Source of the DNA: Hymenobacter radiodurans
Lineage (GTDB): Bacteria; Bacteroidota; Bacteroidia; Cytophagales; Hymenobacteraceae
Length of the DNA: 64,000 nucleotides
NCBI RefSeq assembly: GCF_004355185.1
Contig: NZ_CP037922.1
Coordinates: 496,001-560,000 of the forward strand
Reading direction: 5' to 3'
Notes under the pieces: model-generated
The model's input: only the letters and a program-made list of their open reading frames with translations
Told to the model about the DNA's origin: nothing
Database searches by the model: none
In this document: positions 38,740 through 47,555 of the stretch, piece by piece
How the letters are laid out: the number at the start of each line of letters is the position of its first letter
Position numbering within the stretch: position 1 is the first letter of the stretch
Translations under genes and position numbers: made by a program

Positions 38740-40788
38740 TTACCGGGCTACAATCAGTTGTTGGCCGGGCTTCACCGCGTCTGACTTCAGGTTGTTGAGC
38801 TTACGCAACTGGTCTACCGTTACGCCTTCGTAACGACGCGAGATGTTGTAGAGCGTATCGCCGGGCTGCACCAGGTGCACCTTCTTGATGGCGGCGCGCG
38901 TGGGCGACGCTTTGGGGCTGGGCTTAGCTGAAGCGACGCGCGGAGCTTTCTCATCGGCGGGCTGGGGGGCTTTTTGGGCTAGGGCTTCCGTGTTGGCTGG
39001 CATATAGAAAACCAACTTCTGGCCCGGTGATAAGCCTACTGACTTCAATTGATTCCAAGCCATGAGCTGCGCCACGCTTACTCCTTTGGTACGAGCCAGC
39101 TTCTCCAGAAAGTCACCTTTGCGCACGATGTACTCGGTGGGCAGGCTATCCTGCGCTGCTTCGGTAGTGGCAGCAAATGTGGTGCCGCTGGCTACTACAC
39201 CCGAATCAACTTTAGCTGTAGTCGCTACCGGCTTCAACGCAACAGCCTTGCTGGTGGGAGTAGCTACATTCTGCTCCACTATAGCTATAATAGCTGGTTC
39301 CTCTTCTTCCTCAACTGCTTCAGCTATTGAAGCTTGAGCAGGCTTCGCTGACGCGGTTTTAGCTACTGTGGGGGGCGTTTTTACACCTATTAACGGCAGC
39401 TTTTCGGGCAACATCAACCGATTAGCTGCTACCATCTTTTTGCTTGGCGCGCCCTTTTCGGCAGTTGGTACAAGAACAACTAATTGTTGCTTTGGCACCA
39501 GCGCTTTACCCCGCTGTAAGCTGTTCCAGCGAGCTAGTTGAGCAGTCGTCACATCATAACGGGCTGCTATGGCTCGTACCGTCTCGCCGCGCTTTACCGT
39601 ATGACGCACTTTGCGGTGACTTGGCTCGGCTGGTGCCGGTTTGTTGATTGCTGCTACAGCAGTAGAGCTGAATCCAAATCCCTGGAAGTCAGGCAAGCGG
39701 GGCGCCAGGGGGGAGGGGGGAGGTACCGATACTTTGCAAAAATCCAGGAATAGGTTTCGGTCCTGCGCAGCCAATTCCTGCCGCACCCGCACGGGTACTT
39801 TTAGGGAATAGTTGCGAAGCGTTTCGGGGATGTAGGGTTTGCGTAACTCAGGGTTGTAGCGCGAAACAGCTGCCGAATCAAGCCCGAACTGAGCCGAAAA
39901 CTTGCGCAAATCCAGCGAACGGCCAGAAATGAGCAACGTATCCATTGGCTCAGGATACTGATACCGCAATGAGTCCGAGTGCAACCTATGCTCCCGTGCG
40001 TATTGCAGGGTATAGAAGGTAGCCGTAAACGTCGGTACGTAGTTGCGGGTCTCTTTAGGCAGATACGAGTAGATAGCCCAGAAATCGCGCTTGCCCCCCG
40101 ACTTAGCAATAGCCCGGCGGATGTTGCCAGAGCCATAATTGTAGGCGGCTAATACAAGCTCCCAGTCGCCAAACATACGGTATAAGTCGCGCAGGTATTT
40201 GCAGGCCGCTTCCGTCGATTTTTCGGGGTCCATGCGCTCATCCACGTACTCATTGCGGGCAAGCCGAAGGTCGCTGGCCGTAGGACCCATGAATTGCCAC
40301 AAACCTAGAGCTCCTACCCGCGACTTAGCTTGCGGCAGCAACGCTGACTCTACCACGGCCAGATATTTCAGATCCTGCGGCAGGTTGTACTTCGCTAGAT
40401 ACTTCTCAAACAGTGGGAAATACAGGTTCTGACGCTCCAGAATGCGCTGGGTATACGTCCGGTTGCGCACCGTAAAATAGTCTACAAAACTCATGACTGA
40501 GTTGTTGAACGTATGCGGCACGTCAGTTTCCAGACAGGCAATACGGTCCGCAACGAGGTCACGAACAGCGGGGGGCTTTTGTAGCCAGCGAAGCCGAGCT
40601 GTATCGGGTAATATGGGTTCGATGAGCACTAGCGTGTCGGGCAGCAGCTCAATAGACACGCGAGTCGTATCATCATTGGTGCGCTGAACGTCCGGTTTCG
40701 GATTAGCGAGCTTTTGGGCCGCCGCTGGGCGGGCAACAGCTAGGGTCAGCAGAAATAGAACGGTAGTGCGCAGCAACGATTTTTTCAT
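38740..40788 (-). CDS. MltD-like lytic transglycosylase with three LysM domains
   Basis: A 682-residue secreted protein with signal peptide MKKSLLRTTVLFLLTLAVAR. The SLT (GH23) domain spans about residues 120-270; the catalytic Glu lies in KYLAVVESALLPQAKSRVGA, followed by LWQFMGPTA and VLAAYNYGSGNIRRA. Three LysM peptidoglycan-binding domains follow (HTVKRGETVRAIAARYDV, YIVRKGDFLEKLARTKGV, HLVQPGDTLYNISRRYEG), separated by Ala/Pro/Thr-rich linkers, one of which has an acidic stretch. It cleaves peptidoglycan glycan strands in the periplasm, for growth or recycling. Its ATG shares a base with the stop of the amidase gene upstream, so the genes are probably translationally coupled. The linker holds two G6 motif copies. 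Confidence 0.93.
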   Translation of the reverse strand: MKKSLLRTTVLFLLTLAVARPAAAQKLANPKPDVQRTNDDTTRVSIELLPDTLVLIEPILPDTARLRWLQKPPAVRDLVADRIACLETDVPHTFNNSVMSFVDYFTVRNRTYTQRILERQNLYFPLFEKYLAKYNLPQDLKYLAVVESALLPQAKSRVGALGLWQFMGPTASDLRLARNEYVDERMDPEKSTEAACKYLRDLYRMFGDWELVLAAYNYGSGNIRRAIAKSGGKRDFWAIYSYLPKETRNYVPTFTATFYTLQYAREHRLHSDSLRYQYPEPMDTLLISGRSLDLRKFSAQFGLDSAAVSRYNPELRKPYIPETLRNYSLKVPVRVRQELAAQDRNLFLDFCKVSVPPPSPLAPRLPDFQGFGFSSTAVAAINKPAPAEPSHRKVRHTVKRGETVRAIAARYDVTTAQLARWNSLQRGKALVPKQQLVVLVPTAEKGAPSKKMVAANRLMLPEKLPLIGVKTPPTVAKTASAKPAQASIAEAVEEEEEPAIIAIVEQNVATPTSKAVALKPVATTAKVDSGVVASGTTFAATTEAAQDSLPTEYIVRKGDFLEKLARTKGVSVAQLMAWNQLKSVGLSPGQKLVFYMPANTEALAQKAPQPADEKAPRVASAKPSPKASPTRAAIKKVHLVQPGDTLYNISRRYEGVTVDQLRKLNNLKSDAVKPGQQLIVAR

Positions 40789-42227
40789 CAGGGCAAAACA
40801 GGCGTAAGCGATTCCGTTACAGATTTGGCGAAGGCCAGTAGATGTTCCTCGCGGAAAGCTCCGCTCAGAATTTGCAGCCCAATGGGCAACCCCGCCGCGT
40901 CGTGTCCGGCTGGTACCGATACGGCTGGCACGCCGGCCAGCGAAGCCTGTACCGTGAAAATGTCAGCTAGGTACATAGCTAGCGTATCCTGCTCGTTCTC
41001 CCCAATCCGGAACGCCGTGGTCGGCGTAGTCGGAAGCACCAGAAAATCATACTGGCGTAACAGTTCGTCCGTTTTCTCTTTGATCAAACGTCGAACCCGT
41101 TGCGCTTTCGTATAATAGGCATCATAATAATCAGCCGATAATACGAAGGTGCCCAGCAAGATACGGCGTTGTACCTCAGGGCCAAAGCCTTGCGACCTGG
41201 TTTTTTTATACAACGACTCCAAATCCGTTGCATCAGAAGCCCGATATCCAAATTTTACACCATCGTAGCGGCTCAGGTTGGAGCTGGCTTCGGCAGTAGT
41301 TAGGATGTAGTAAGACGGAACGATATAGTCGAGGTAAGGAAAGTCTACCGCTTCCACTACATGTCCTTGGCCACGCAATACATCTAAAGCAGCTTCCGTA
41401 GCCGCCTTTATCTCTGGATTTAATCCAGGGCTTTCCAAGCAATCACGAATGTAGCCAATACGTACGTGAGGGGCCGCTTCCAGCAATTCACTGTACACTG
41501 GTACAGGCTTCTGACTGACGGTGCTATCGAAGTTATCGGGGCCTGCCATTACTTCCAGCAGCAAAGCCGCGTCGTCGACGGAGTGCGTTAGCGTGCCAAT
41601 TTGATCAAATGAAGATGCGTAAGCAACTAGCCCGTAGCGGGAAATGCGAGAGTAAGTGGGTTTAAACCCTACTATTCCGCAGAAAGCAGCGGGCTGCCGT
41701 ACGGAGCCACCAGTATCGGAACCAATGGAAGCTAAGCACATATCGGCTTGCACAGCCACGGCGGAGCCACCAGAAGAGCCGCCAGGCACCCGATCCGGAT
41801 CAATAGCGTTGCGAGCGGGGCCGAAATAAGATGACTCGTTGGAGGCGCCCATGGCAAACTCATCGCAGTTTTGCCGACCAATAATGATGGCATCTGCGTC
41901 TAGCAGCCGCTGCACGGCCGTACCCGTGTAAAGCGACTTGAATCCGTCGAGGATATGGCTGCTAGATTGAAGCGCGTGGTCTTTGTAGGCCAGCACGTCT
42001 TTCAAGCCGATAACCATACCCGCCAGTTTTCCGGCAGTACCGGCGGCCAGCTTGGCATCTACAGCGTCGGCCTGAGCCAGCGCCTCATCCGTGAACACTT
42101 CTAAGAAAGCATTCAAGTGGCTTTCTTTCTGAATGTTATCCAGATAATACTCCACGAGCTGACGACAGGTGGTAGTGCCTGCCGTCAGCTCGTCGCGAAC
42201 TTCGGTAAGTGAATGAAAACGTCTCAA
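40788..42227 (-). CDS. gatA: Aspartyl/glutamyl-tRNA amidotransferase subunit A-type amidase
   Basis: About 479 residues from the TTG at 42227 (MRRFHSLTEVRDELTAG); an upstream start at 42293 would overlap the TatA gene. The amidase signature is clear: catalytic Lys in VIGLKDVLAYKDH, and the Ser-cis-Ser region PGGSSGGSAVAVQADMCLAS and GSDTGGSVRQPAAFCGIVGF. The latter two-serine motif and the tRNA-amidotransferase-like NCDEFAMGASNESSYFGPA favour GatA over general amidases. GatA provides ammonia for Gln-tRNA formation in the GatCAB complex; gatB and gatC are not adjacent. The gene is coupled to the transglycosylase gene by an overlapping ATG/stop. Confidence 0.93.
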   Translation of the reverse strand: MRRFHSLTEVRDELTAGTTTCRQLVEYYLDNIQKESHLNAFLEVFTDEALAQADAVDAKLAAGTAGKLAGMVIGLKDVLAYKDHALQSSSHILDGFKSLYTGTAVQRLLDADAIIIGRQNCDEFAMGASNESSYFGPARNAIDPDRVPGGSSGGSAVAVQADMCLASIGSDTGGSVRQPAAFCGIVGFKPTYSRISRYGLVAYASSFDQIGTLTHSVDDAALLLEVMAGPDNFDSTVSQKPVPVYSELLEAAPHVRIGYIRDCLESPGLNPEIKAATEAALDVLRGQGHVVEAVDFPYLDYIVPSYYILTTAEASSNLSRYDGVKFGYRASDATDLESLYKKTRSQGFGPEVQRRILLGTFVLSADYYDAYYTKAQRVRRLIKEKTDELLRQYDFLVLPTTPTTAFRIGENEQDTLAMYLADIFTVQASLAGVPAVSVPAGHDAAGLPIGLQILSGAFREEHLLAFAKSVTESLTPVLP

Positions 42228-42240
42228 GGGATACGGGCAA

Positions 42241-42648
42241 TCAATTGGTTGACTGGTCGAGGCGAGGCCGCTCGGGAGCAGGCTGGGGGGCAATTCCGCC
42301 GTCCATAGGCGGTGCTACACTGGTTTCGGAAACAGGCTCCGTCGATGACATTGACGTAATCGTAGGGTGCTCAGTAGTAGGCTGTTGAGGTGCTACGTCG
42401 TAGCTAGGAGCAGTATAGGCTGTAGACTGCTGATATGGCTGTGGTTGATTCTGCTTTGGCAGACCCGCATTTTCAATCTCGCTGCGGATTTCGCTAGACG
42501 CGTCCTTAAACTCACGAATGCCTTTGCCCAGGCCACGCGCCAGCTCCGGAATCTTATTCGCTCCGAAGAAGATCAGGATAACAACCAGGATCAGCATGAT
42601 CTCGCCGCCGCCGAGGTCGCCTAAGAAGAGGAAAAGAGGAGTACTCAT
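42241..42648 (-). CDS. TatA/E-family twin-arginine translocase subunit
   Basis: A 135-residue protein with a single N-terminal membrane helix (MLILVVILIFFGANKIPELA), the conserved FG hinge, and the amphipathic helix [18 protein letters not shown]. The C-terminal 85 residues are polar, Pro/Gln/Thr rich and probably unfolded. TatA rings form the pore for folded Tat substrates with TatC, which is not in the window. This is one of two tandem TatA-like genes, only nine bases apart; which one is the main pore subunit is unclear. An A-tail G6 motif lies near the 3' end (42283-42295). Confidence 0.92.
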   Translation of the reverse strand: MSTPLFLFLGDLGGGEIMLILVVILIFFGANKIPELARGLGKGIREFKDASSEIRSEIENAGLPKQNQPQPYQQSTAYTAPSYDVAPQQPTTEHPTITSMSSTEPVSETSVAPPMDGGIAPQPAPERPRLDQSTN

Positions 42649-42657
42649 GGCTACAGC

Positions 42658-42876
42658 TTATAGTCGTGGGTTGGTAGGATCATTCGGATTCACCGGCCGG
42701 TCCCGAAACTCAGGCTTATCTTCTTTTGTGGCATCCTTAAACTCGCGGATACCTTTGCCTAGACCTTTGGCCAACTCCGGAATCTTGCGGGCACCAAAGA
42801 GTAAAATGATAGCGAATAAAATCAGCAATATCTCGGTCGTACCGAAGTTGCCAATCAAAAAAAGTGAACCAAATGT
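42658..42876 (-). CDS. Second TatA/E-family protein
   Basis: A 72-residue protein from [20 protein letters not shown]; the frame extends 14 codons upstream. The helix [20 protein letters not shown] and the amphipathic region [20 protein letters not shown] closely match the downstream TatA-like gene, so the two are probably a tandem duplication. It lacks the long polar tail of its neighbour. Two TatA-type subunits (TatA and TatE or TatA and TatB in other bacteria) often coexist. Confidence 0.9.
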   Translation of the reverse strand, partial: TFGSLFLIGNFGTTEILLILFAIILLFGARKIPELAKGLGKGIREFKDATKEDKPEFRDRPVNPNDPTNPRL

Positions 42877-43220
42877 CATAATGGAGAGGCGCTCAGGCCG
42901 TTTGAAGGAACAAACCAAGTATACGCAAGTCGATATGCGACAGGATTGGTAAAGGTACCGGTTAATTTTAAAAATCGCAGCCGATAGGCGCTTTAGCTGA
43001 GTGCGAGGTGGGGGGCTTTTTTAGTAAACCTAAATCCAATACCTGTGTTTCTGCCGTAGTAAAACGTTAACTGCCGTAAGCATTAAAATTGTTTAACGTG
43101 CAAAAGTCTGATTTCATCGGTTCAAATCTAAGTTTCATAGCCTAACTATGATTACTTTGTAATAGCTAAACGCCTTTGAAATCAGAGTAGTAGTGTCATT
43201 TTTCCCTATGCCCATTCTGT
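42877..43220. other. Gene-free stretch with a G6 motif copy
   Basis: Upstream regions of the divergent tatA and GAF-LytTR genes. At 43007-43022 it holds a T-tail motif, GTGGGGGGCTTTTTT, not paired with a second arm. No exact TAnnTTTG element was seen; TTACTTTG near 43150 differs at one position. Confidence 0.5.
43007..43022 (+). repeat. Intergenic T-tail copy of the G6 motif
   Basis: GTGGGGGGCTTTTTTA in a noncoding region, alone, with no complementary arm nearby. Confidence 0.7.
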
Positions 43221-44189
43221 ATGTCTGCTAAGCCAGCCTCACCCATCAGAGCTTCTTCTCTTCCCTTTGCCGCCTTGGGTAAAGAAAGTGAGGCCGTGCG
43301 GCTGGAAGTACTGCGCAATTATCAGATTCTGGATACGCCCCCCGAACAGGTCTTCGATGATCTGGCTCAATTGGCGGGCTTCATCTGCGGAACACCTATT
43401 TCATTAGTCTCACTAATAGATGCTGATCGTCAGTGGTTTAAGGCTCGAGTGGGTTGGAGTGAAAGTGAAAGCACAAAGCGGGAAATAGCGTTTTGTCAGC
43501 ACACGATATTGGGAGAAGACGTATTTGAAATTGAGGATACCACTAAGGACCCTATGTTCTGCGATAATCCTCTGGTAACGGCTTCTCCCAGTATTCGTTT
43601 CTACGCGGGTGCTCCGCTAATTACGCCCGAAGGGGTTCCCCTAGGTACTATTTGCGCCCTCGATACCGTACCCCATCGCCTCACCGATGCCCAGCGCAAT
43701 GCCTTGCGCATTGTGGCCCGTGAAGTCGTATCGCACCTAGAACTGCGTCGGGCGCGCCAGCAGCTAGAGCAGGAGCAACGCAAACTGGATGGCCTTCTGC
43801 GCATGGCCAACGATGCAGCGGAGTCCTTGTATATGGGTAGCAAGGCCGAGATTTTTATTAAGCAGGATAATAAGCTCCTGCGGGTAGAAACAGCCGATAT
43901 CCGCTATGTAGAAGCCCTTGGCGACTACGTAAATATCTATGTGGCCAAGGAGCGCTATACCGTATACAGCACGATGAAGGAGCTGGAAGCAAAGCTGCCG
44001 TCCCGCGATTTCGTGCGCGTACATCGCAAATATATTGTTCGCCTTGACTGCATTGTGGCTATTGAAGCTGATTCTGCCCTCATTGCTGGCGCCCGCAACT
44101 GGCACTCTGATAGCGGAAGCAATACCTTGGCAATTCCCATCGGCAACTCTTATAAGCCAATTCTGATGAGCCGGCTTAATCTGGTGTAG
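43221..44189 (+). CDS. GAF-LytTR DNA-binding regulator
   Basis: A 322-residue cytosolic protein starting MSAKPASPIRASSLPFAALG. A GAF domain occupies about residues 30-180 (SLIDADRQWFKARVGWSESE, IRFYAGAPLITPEGVPLGTI), followed by a short coiled segment (LEQEQRKLDGLLRM) and a C-terminal LytTR DNA-binding domain from about 215 (IRYVEALGDYVNIYVAKERY, STMKELEAKLPSRDFVRVHR). LytTR domains usually follow a receiver domain; here the sensor is a GAF, so a small molecule rather than phosphorylation may control it (inference). No kinase gene is adjacent. The target genes are unknown. Confidence 0.88.
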   Translation: MSAKPASPIRASSLPFAALGKESEAVRLEVLRNYQILDTPPEQVFDDLAQLAGFICGTPISLVSLIDADRQWFKARVGWSESESTKREIAFCQHTILGEDVFEIEDTTKDPMFCDNPLVTASPSIRFYAGAPLITPEGVPLGTICALDTVPHRLTDAQRNALRIVAREVVSHLELRRARQQLEQEQRKLDGLLRMANDAAESLYMGSKAEIFIKQDNKLLRVETADIRYVEALGDYVNIYVAKERYTVYSTMKELEAKLPSRDFVRVHRKYIVRLDCIVAIEADSALIAGARNWHSDSGSNTLAIPIGNSYKPILMSRLNLV

Positions 44190-44424
44190 CCTGAAAATAG
44201 AAGAGTATACCTGCTGCTTGCCTAACAGTTATACCTTAAAACATAATATTCACCGAGCAAATAGGGAGGTTCGGCGAATAGAATTTTTATACAATTGAAA
44301 AGGGCTTACCTTTCGCCTTGTTATCGGAGTGTTTGACTTGAATATAGGGCTGGAAGAGATTTCTTGACTTACTATTAAGGTCCGATTTTTCGATAGCTAA
44401 GTTTGTTTTCATAGCTCAGAAAGG
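44190..44424. other. Gene-free stretch with a promoter-like element
   Basis: TAAGTTTG at 44398-44405, an exact TAnnTTTG match, with TTGAC at 44374 upstream, is followed only 20 bases later by a strong terminator. It could start a very short RNA, or simply be chance. Confidence 0.4.
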
Positions 44425-44450
44425 CACCGTGCACTGCACGGTGTTTTTTT
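44425..44450 (+). terminator. Terminator between the GAF-LytTR and carboxypeptidase genes
   Basis: Stem CACCGTGCA/TGCACGGTG (44425-44433, 44435-44443) with seven Ts. Confidence 0.88.
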
Positions 44451-44604
44451 ATGCCTGGTTAGTTGCTGAATTAGAGGTGGGCTTGGCTTCTAAGTAATAC
44501 CATGGGTGTTTCTTTCCTAAATCCAAAACGCGGCTAGTATAAGCAGTAGTCAATGCATTAGAAGGAATAGGTAAAGCTGATTCTGGTAAACGCGGGATTG
44601 TCCG

Positions 44605-44612
44605 TAGGTTTG
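44605..44612 (+). promoter_or_regulatory. -7 promoter element of the carboxypeptidase gene
   Basis: TAGGTTTG, exact TAnnTTTG, 25 bases before the ATG at 44638. Confidence 0.7.
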
Positions 44613-44637
44613 CGACCGGTCAAATTTGCCCCCAGCT

Positions 44638-45555
44638 ATGCCTACTACATCACCTGCCCTGCGTCCCGGCGACCGCGTCGCTATTGTGTGCCCTGCCCGT
44701 AAAGTTACCCATCAGGAGTTGGAAGCAGCTATCGCCATTCTGACTGCGTGGGGGCTGGAAGTGATACTAGGAGCTAGCGTAACTGCGCAGCACCATCAGT
44801 TTGCCGGCTCCGACGAAGTACGTCGCCAGGATATGCAGCAGCAACTCGACGACCCAAGCATTCGTGCCATTTTATGCGCCCGTGGTGGCTACGGTACTAC
44901 GCGCATCATCGATCAACTCGATTTTTCGCGCTTCACGGATAACCCCAAATGGATTGCGGGCTTCAGCGACATCACAACACTGAACTGCCACTTGCTGGCG
45001 CTGGGCCACGAGAGTATTCACGGCGTAATGCCGTTGCTCTTTGATCAGGCCGGTGGCGAAGAGGCACTGGAAAGTCTGCGGCGCGCCTTATTTGGTGAGC
45101 CCATTAGCTATTTTGCCCCCCAACATCCTTTTAATCGTTTAGGCAGTGCTAGGGGCGAGTTGATTGGCGGCAATCTGAGCTTGCTCCAAACCATCACTGG
45201 CACTGCTTCCGACTGCTCGTTGGCCGGCCGGATTCTGTTTATTGAAGACATCGATGAGTATCTGTATAACATCGACCGTATGATGGTGCACCTCGACCGG
45301 ACCGGCAAATTGGCTGGCTTAGCAGGCTTGCTCGTAGGGCATTTCACCGATTCAAACGACAACATTATTCCCTTTGGCCAAACACCCTACGAAATCATCC
45401 AAACCTATGCGGCTAAGTATGATTTTCCGGTCGCTTATGGTTTTCCGGTAGGTCATGAGCCCCTGAACATGGCCTTGATTTGTGGCCGCAACTCGCACAT
45501 GGTAGTAGATGCGGCCGGCGTGCGCTTAAACTATGTATATATGCCGCAGTTATAA
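44638..45555 (+). CDS. LD-carboxypeptidase (peptidase family S66)
   Basis: About 305 residues from MPTTSPALRPGDRVAIVCPA; an in-frame TTG four codons upstream is inside a G6-like run. The S66 catalytic elements are visible: ARGGYGTTRIIDQLDFS, the nucleophile Ser in WIAGFSDITTLNCHL, the Glu in LFIEDIDEYLYNIDRMM, and the His in YGFPVGHEPLNM. The family removes the terminal D-Ala from muropeptides during peptidoglycan recycling, in the cytosol; some members cleave microcin C7. There is no signal peptide. A G6 motif copy (45112-45124) encodes FAPQHPF. Confidence 0.9.
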   Translation: MPTTSPALRPGDRVAIVCPARKVTHQELEAAIAILTAWGLEVILGASVTAQHHQFAGSDEVRRQDMQQQLDDPSIRAILCARGGYGTTRIIDQLDFSRFTDNPKWIAGFSDITTLNCHLLALGHESIHGVMPLLFDQAGGEEALESLRRALFGEPISYFAPQHPFNRLGSARGELIGGNLSLLQTITGTASDCSLAGRILFIEDIDEYLYNIDRMMVHLDRTGKLAGLAGLLVGHFTDSNDNIIPFGQTPYEIIQTYAAKYDFPVAYGFPVGHEPLNMALICGRNSHMVVDAAGVRLNYVYMPQL

Positions 45556-45665
45556 GTAGTTAGAGGCGCAAATACCTTAGCTTCAGTGCCACTCGGCTGT
45601 AGCTAAAGCAGTCGCCTAGCTGTTCATTAGGCTGCGTTATTGTACCTGCAATTGCAATAAAACCC

Positions 45666-46271
45666 ATGCATCGTTTTCTAAACTTTGCTCCCTCGCGGCC
45701 GGTAGTACTGCAGCCTTTTCAAGCGGGATGGGCGCATGAGTTTGCTGCGCTAGCCCAACGTCTCCGTACCGCGGTAGGGCCGGGCCTAGTGAAGATTAAT
45801 CATATTGGTTCTACCGCTGTGCCTGGCCTATGCGCCAAAGATGTGCTCGATGTGCAACTCCAGGTATCTAGCATAGCAGATGCGGTCAGCCTTACACAAC
45901 AACTTCGCGCTGTGGGGTTTCAGAAAGGGGAGAGCCTGATTTATGACATGTTTCATGGATTGCCGGCACATTCCCCCGAACTCCACAAATTCTATATGCG
46001 CGAACCTTTGGGTGAGCGGCGCATGCACCTGCATATTCGGGAGGCGGGACGGTTTAACGCGCGCTACGCGCTTCTCTTTCGTGACTATCTGCGGGCCCAA
46101 TCCTCAGCTCGGGACGAATACGGTGAATTTAAACTTCGGGCGGCAGCGTTATTTCCTCATAGTATCGAGGGATACCTGTTCTTGAAAGAGCCGGTTTTCC
46201 ATCTCCTCTACTATGCGGCCGAATTATGGGCTGAAAACGTCCGGTGGAAGCCTGCGGACGAAGACAACTAG
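45666..46271 (+). CDS. GrpB-family (UPF0157) protein
   Basis: A 201-residue protein. The GrpB pattern is clear: the nucleotidyltransferase-like VKINHIGSTAVPGLCAKDVL and DVQLQVSS, followed by MHLHIREAGRFNARYALLF. The start MHRFLNFAPSRPVVLQPFQA follows an AATAAAACCC leader. The family belongs to the nucleotidyltransferase superfamily; the substrate is unknown, and some members are fused to dephospho-CoA kinase. A C-terminal extension of about 35 residues ends AAELWAENVRWKPADEDN. The gene is followed by a hairpin terminator shared with the converging cyclase-like gene. Confidence 0.88.
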   Translation: MHRFLNFAPSRPVVLQPFQAGWAHEFAALAQRLRTAVGPGLVKINHIGSTAVPGLCAKDVLDVQLQVSSIADAVSLTQQLRAVGFQKGESLIYDMFHGLPAHSPELHKFYMREPLGERRMHLHIREAGRFNARYALLFRDYLRAQSSARDEYGEFKLRAAALFPHSIEGYLFLKEPVFHLLYYAAELWAENVRWKPADEDN

Positions 46272-46320
46272 GTGGCCAACTACAAATAGTTGATCTGCAG
46301 CATATTGATTGACAGTATGT

Positions 46321-46350
46321 AAAAAGCCCCATCTGTAAGTGGGGCTTTTT
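46321..46350. terminator. Bidirectional terminator, GrpB and cyclase-like genes
   Basis: AAAAAGCCCC (46321-46330) with GGGGCTTTTT (46341-46350) around a 10-base loop. It resembles the motif-built terminators, but with four G-C pairs. Confidence 0.9.
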
Positions 46351-46372
46351 CTTTTTTAGCTTTCTACGACCG

Positions 46373-47392
46373 CTATTCAGCGTATATCGTCTGCAACACT
46401 GTTTGTCCTACGGCCTTAAGCGTCCGCCGGTCGATGATGCTCATGTTATCCTGCGTGGTGTGATGGTAGGCCGGGAAATAATCGTCGCCAATGGGCAAAT
46501 GGTCGATAATATCGATGGTGCGTACGCCCGCCTGATTGGTGTACACATGGTCGTCGGTGATACCGGGGCTATCCTGAAAAAGGAAAAAATCGGAGTAGCC
46601 GAGGCGAGCGGCTGTATTCCATACCTTATCTACCACGTCGCGGGCTGCCTCACGGGAGAGTTGTTCACGACTAAACTTGGCGTTTTGAGCCCCTACCATA
46701 TCCAGCAGAACGCCATAATTTGGCTTGTAGCCAGTTGGCAATAGGTTTTTTGACCAATACTGCGAGCCTAAGCACCACGTATCGGTGCCTTGAGCGGCCA
46801 GCTTGTTCTGGAGCTTACTCTGCGTAGCGGTGTCGTAGCCATAGTCCTCAGCATCGAAGAGAATAAAATCGACTCCGACAGCCGGAGCCGTGCTATCTGA
46901 CTGCTGACTCAGCACGCGGGCCATTTCCAGGGCTACCGCCACGCCGCTGGCTCCGTCACTGGCTCCATCCAGCGGGGCATTCGGATTTTTTTTGTCTTTA
47001 TCAGCAAAGGGGCGCGTATCCCAGTGGGCGAAAACTGCGACGCGGCGGGCAGCCTGGGGGGCAAATTGGGCAACGATATTGCGGGCGCGCAACATGGTGC
47101 CATCCCAGGCCATTGCCTCAAATGGCTGCTCACGTACTGTCAACCCCATTTGCTTGAACTCCGCCACCAACCAATCGCCACAAGCCACGTGGGCTGGCGA
47201 ATTGGGTACTCGGGGGCCAAAAGCTACCTGCTTGGCCGTAAAAGCAAAAGCCGAATCGGCATTGAAGGCGGGGGCGGCGCGCATAGCGGGCTCTTCTGGA
47301 GTGGTGGCAGTTTCCTGTCGGGTTCTGTCGGGGCAGCCGGTGAGCACCAACAGCGCAACTACAGCAACAGGAGCAAGGCGAAAGAGCTTCAT
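46373..47392 (-). CDS. M28-family glutaminyl-peptide cyclotransferase-like lipoprotein
   Basis: About 339 residues from MKLFRLAPVAVVALLVLTGC; the lipobox Cys is the last residue quoted. The M28 metal site reads VFAHWDTRPFADKDKK, DGASDGASGVAVALEM, ILFDAEDYGYDTAT, and YHHTTQDNM. The pattern WDTRP, DAEDYG and WCLGSQYWSKN is that of glutaminyl cyclases and related M28 proteins, which form pyroglutamate at protein N termini; Bacteroidota use such an enzyme on many exported proteins. It is probably anchored in a membrane facing the periplasm. An A-tail G6 motif copy is at 47053-47066, encoding FAPQ. Confidence 0.88.
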   Translation of the reverse strand: MKLFRLAPVAVVALLVLTGCPDRTRQETATTPEEPAMRAAPAFNADSAFAFTAKQVAFGPRVPNSPAHVACGDWLVAEFKQMGLTVREQPFEAMAWDGTMLRARNIVAQFAPQAARRVAVFAHWDTRPFADKDKKNPNAPLDGASDGASGVAVALEMARVLSQQSDSTAPAVGVDFILFDAEDYGYDTATQSKLQNKLAAQGTDTWCLGSQYWSKNLLPTGYKPNYGVLLDMVGAQNAKFSREQLSREAARDVVDKVWNTAARLGYSDFFLFQDSPGITDDHVYTNQAGVRTIDIIDHLPIGDDYFPAYHHTTQDNMSIIDRRTLKAVGQTVLQTIYAE

Positions 47393-47495
47393 AAGGGGCA
47401 CAATATCAGCAAGATTAGCTTGGCGCGCAGTCTATTAGTCGAGAGGCAGACAGTAGGCAGCGCTGACCTCTGTTTACTGGTAAATAATAATTAAA

Positions 47496-47532
47496 GAAAC
47501 GTTGGGGGCTTTTTATTGCCTTCCAACGTTTC
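47496..47532 (-). terminator. Terminator of cysS
   Basis: GAAACGTTGG (47496-47505) pairs with CCAACGTTTC (47523-47532); on the minus strand the stem is followed by a T-rich CTTTAATTATT. Confidence 0.7.
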
Positions 47533-47555
47533 CAGTAGCAGCATCAGGTATACCG

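Noticed and set aside
39700..39725. GGGGGGAGGGGGG tract as a G-quadruplex or motif copy
   Set aside because: It encodes the Pro-rich linker of the LysM protein, lacks the C and A/T tail, and does not have four suitably spaced G runs.
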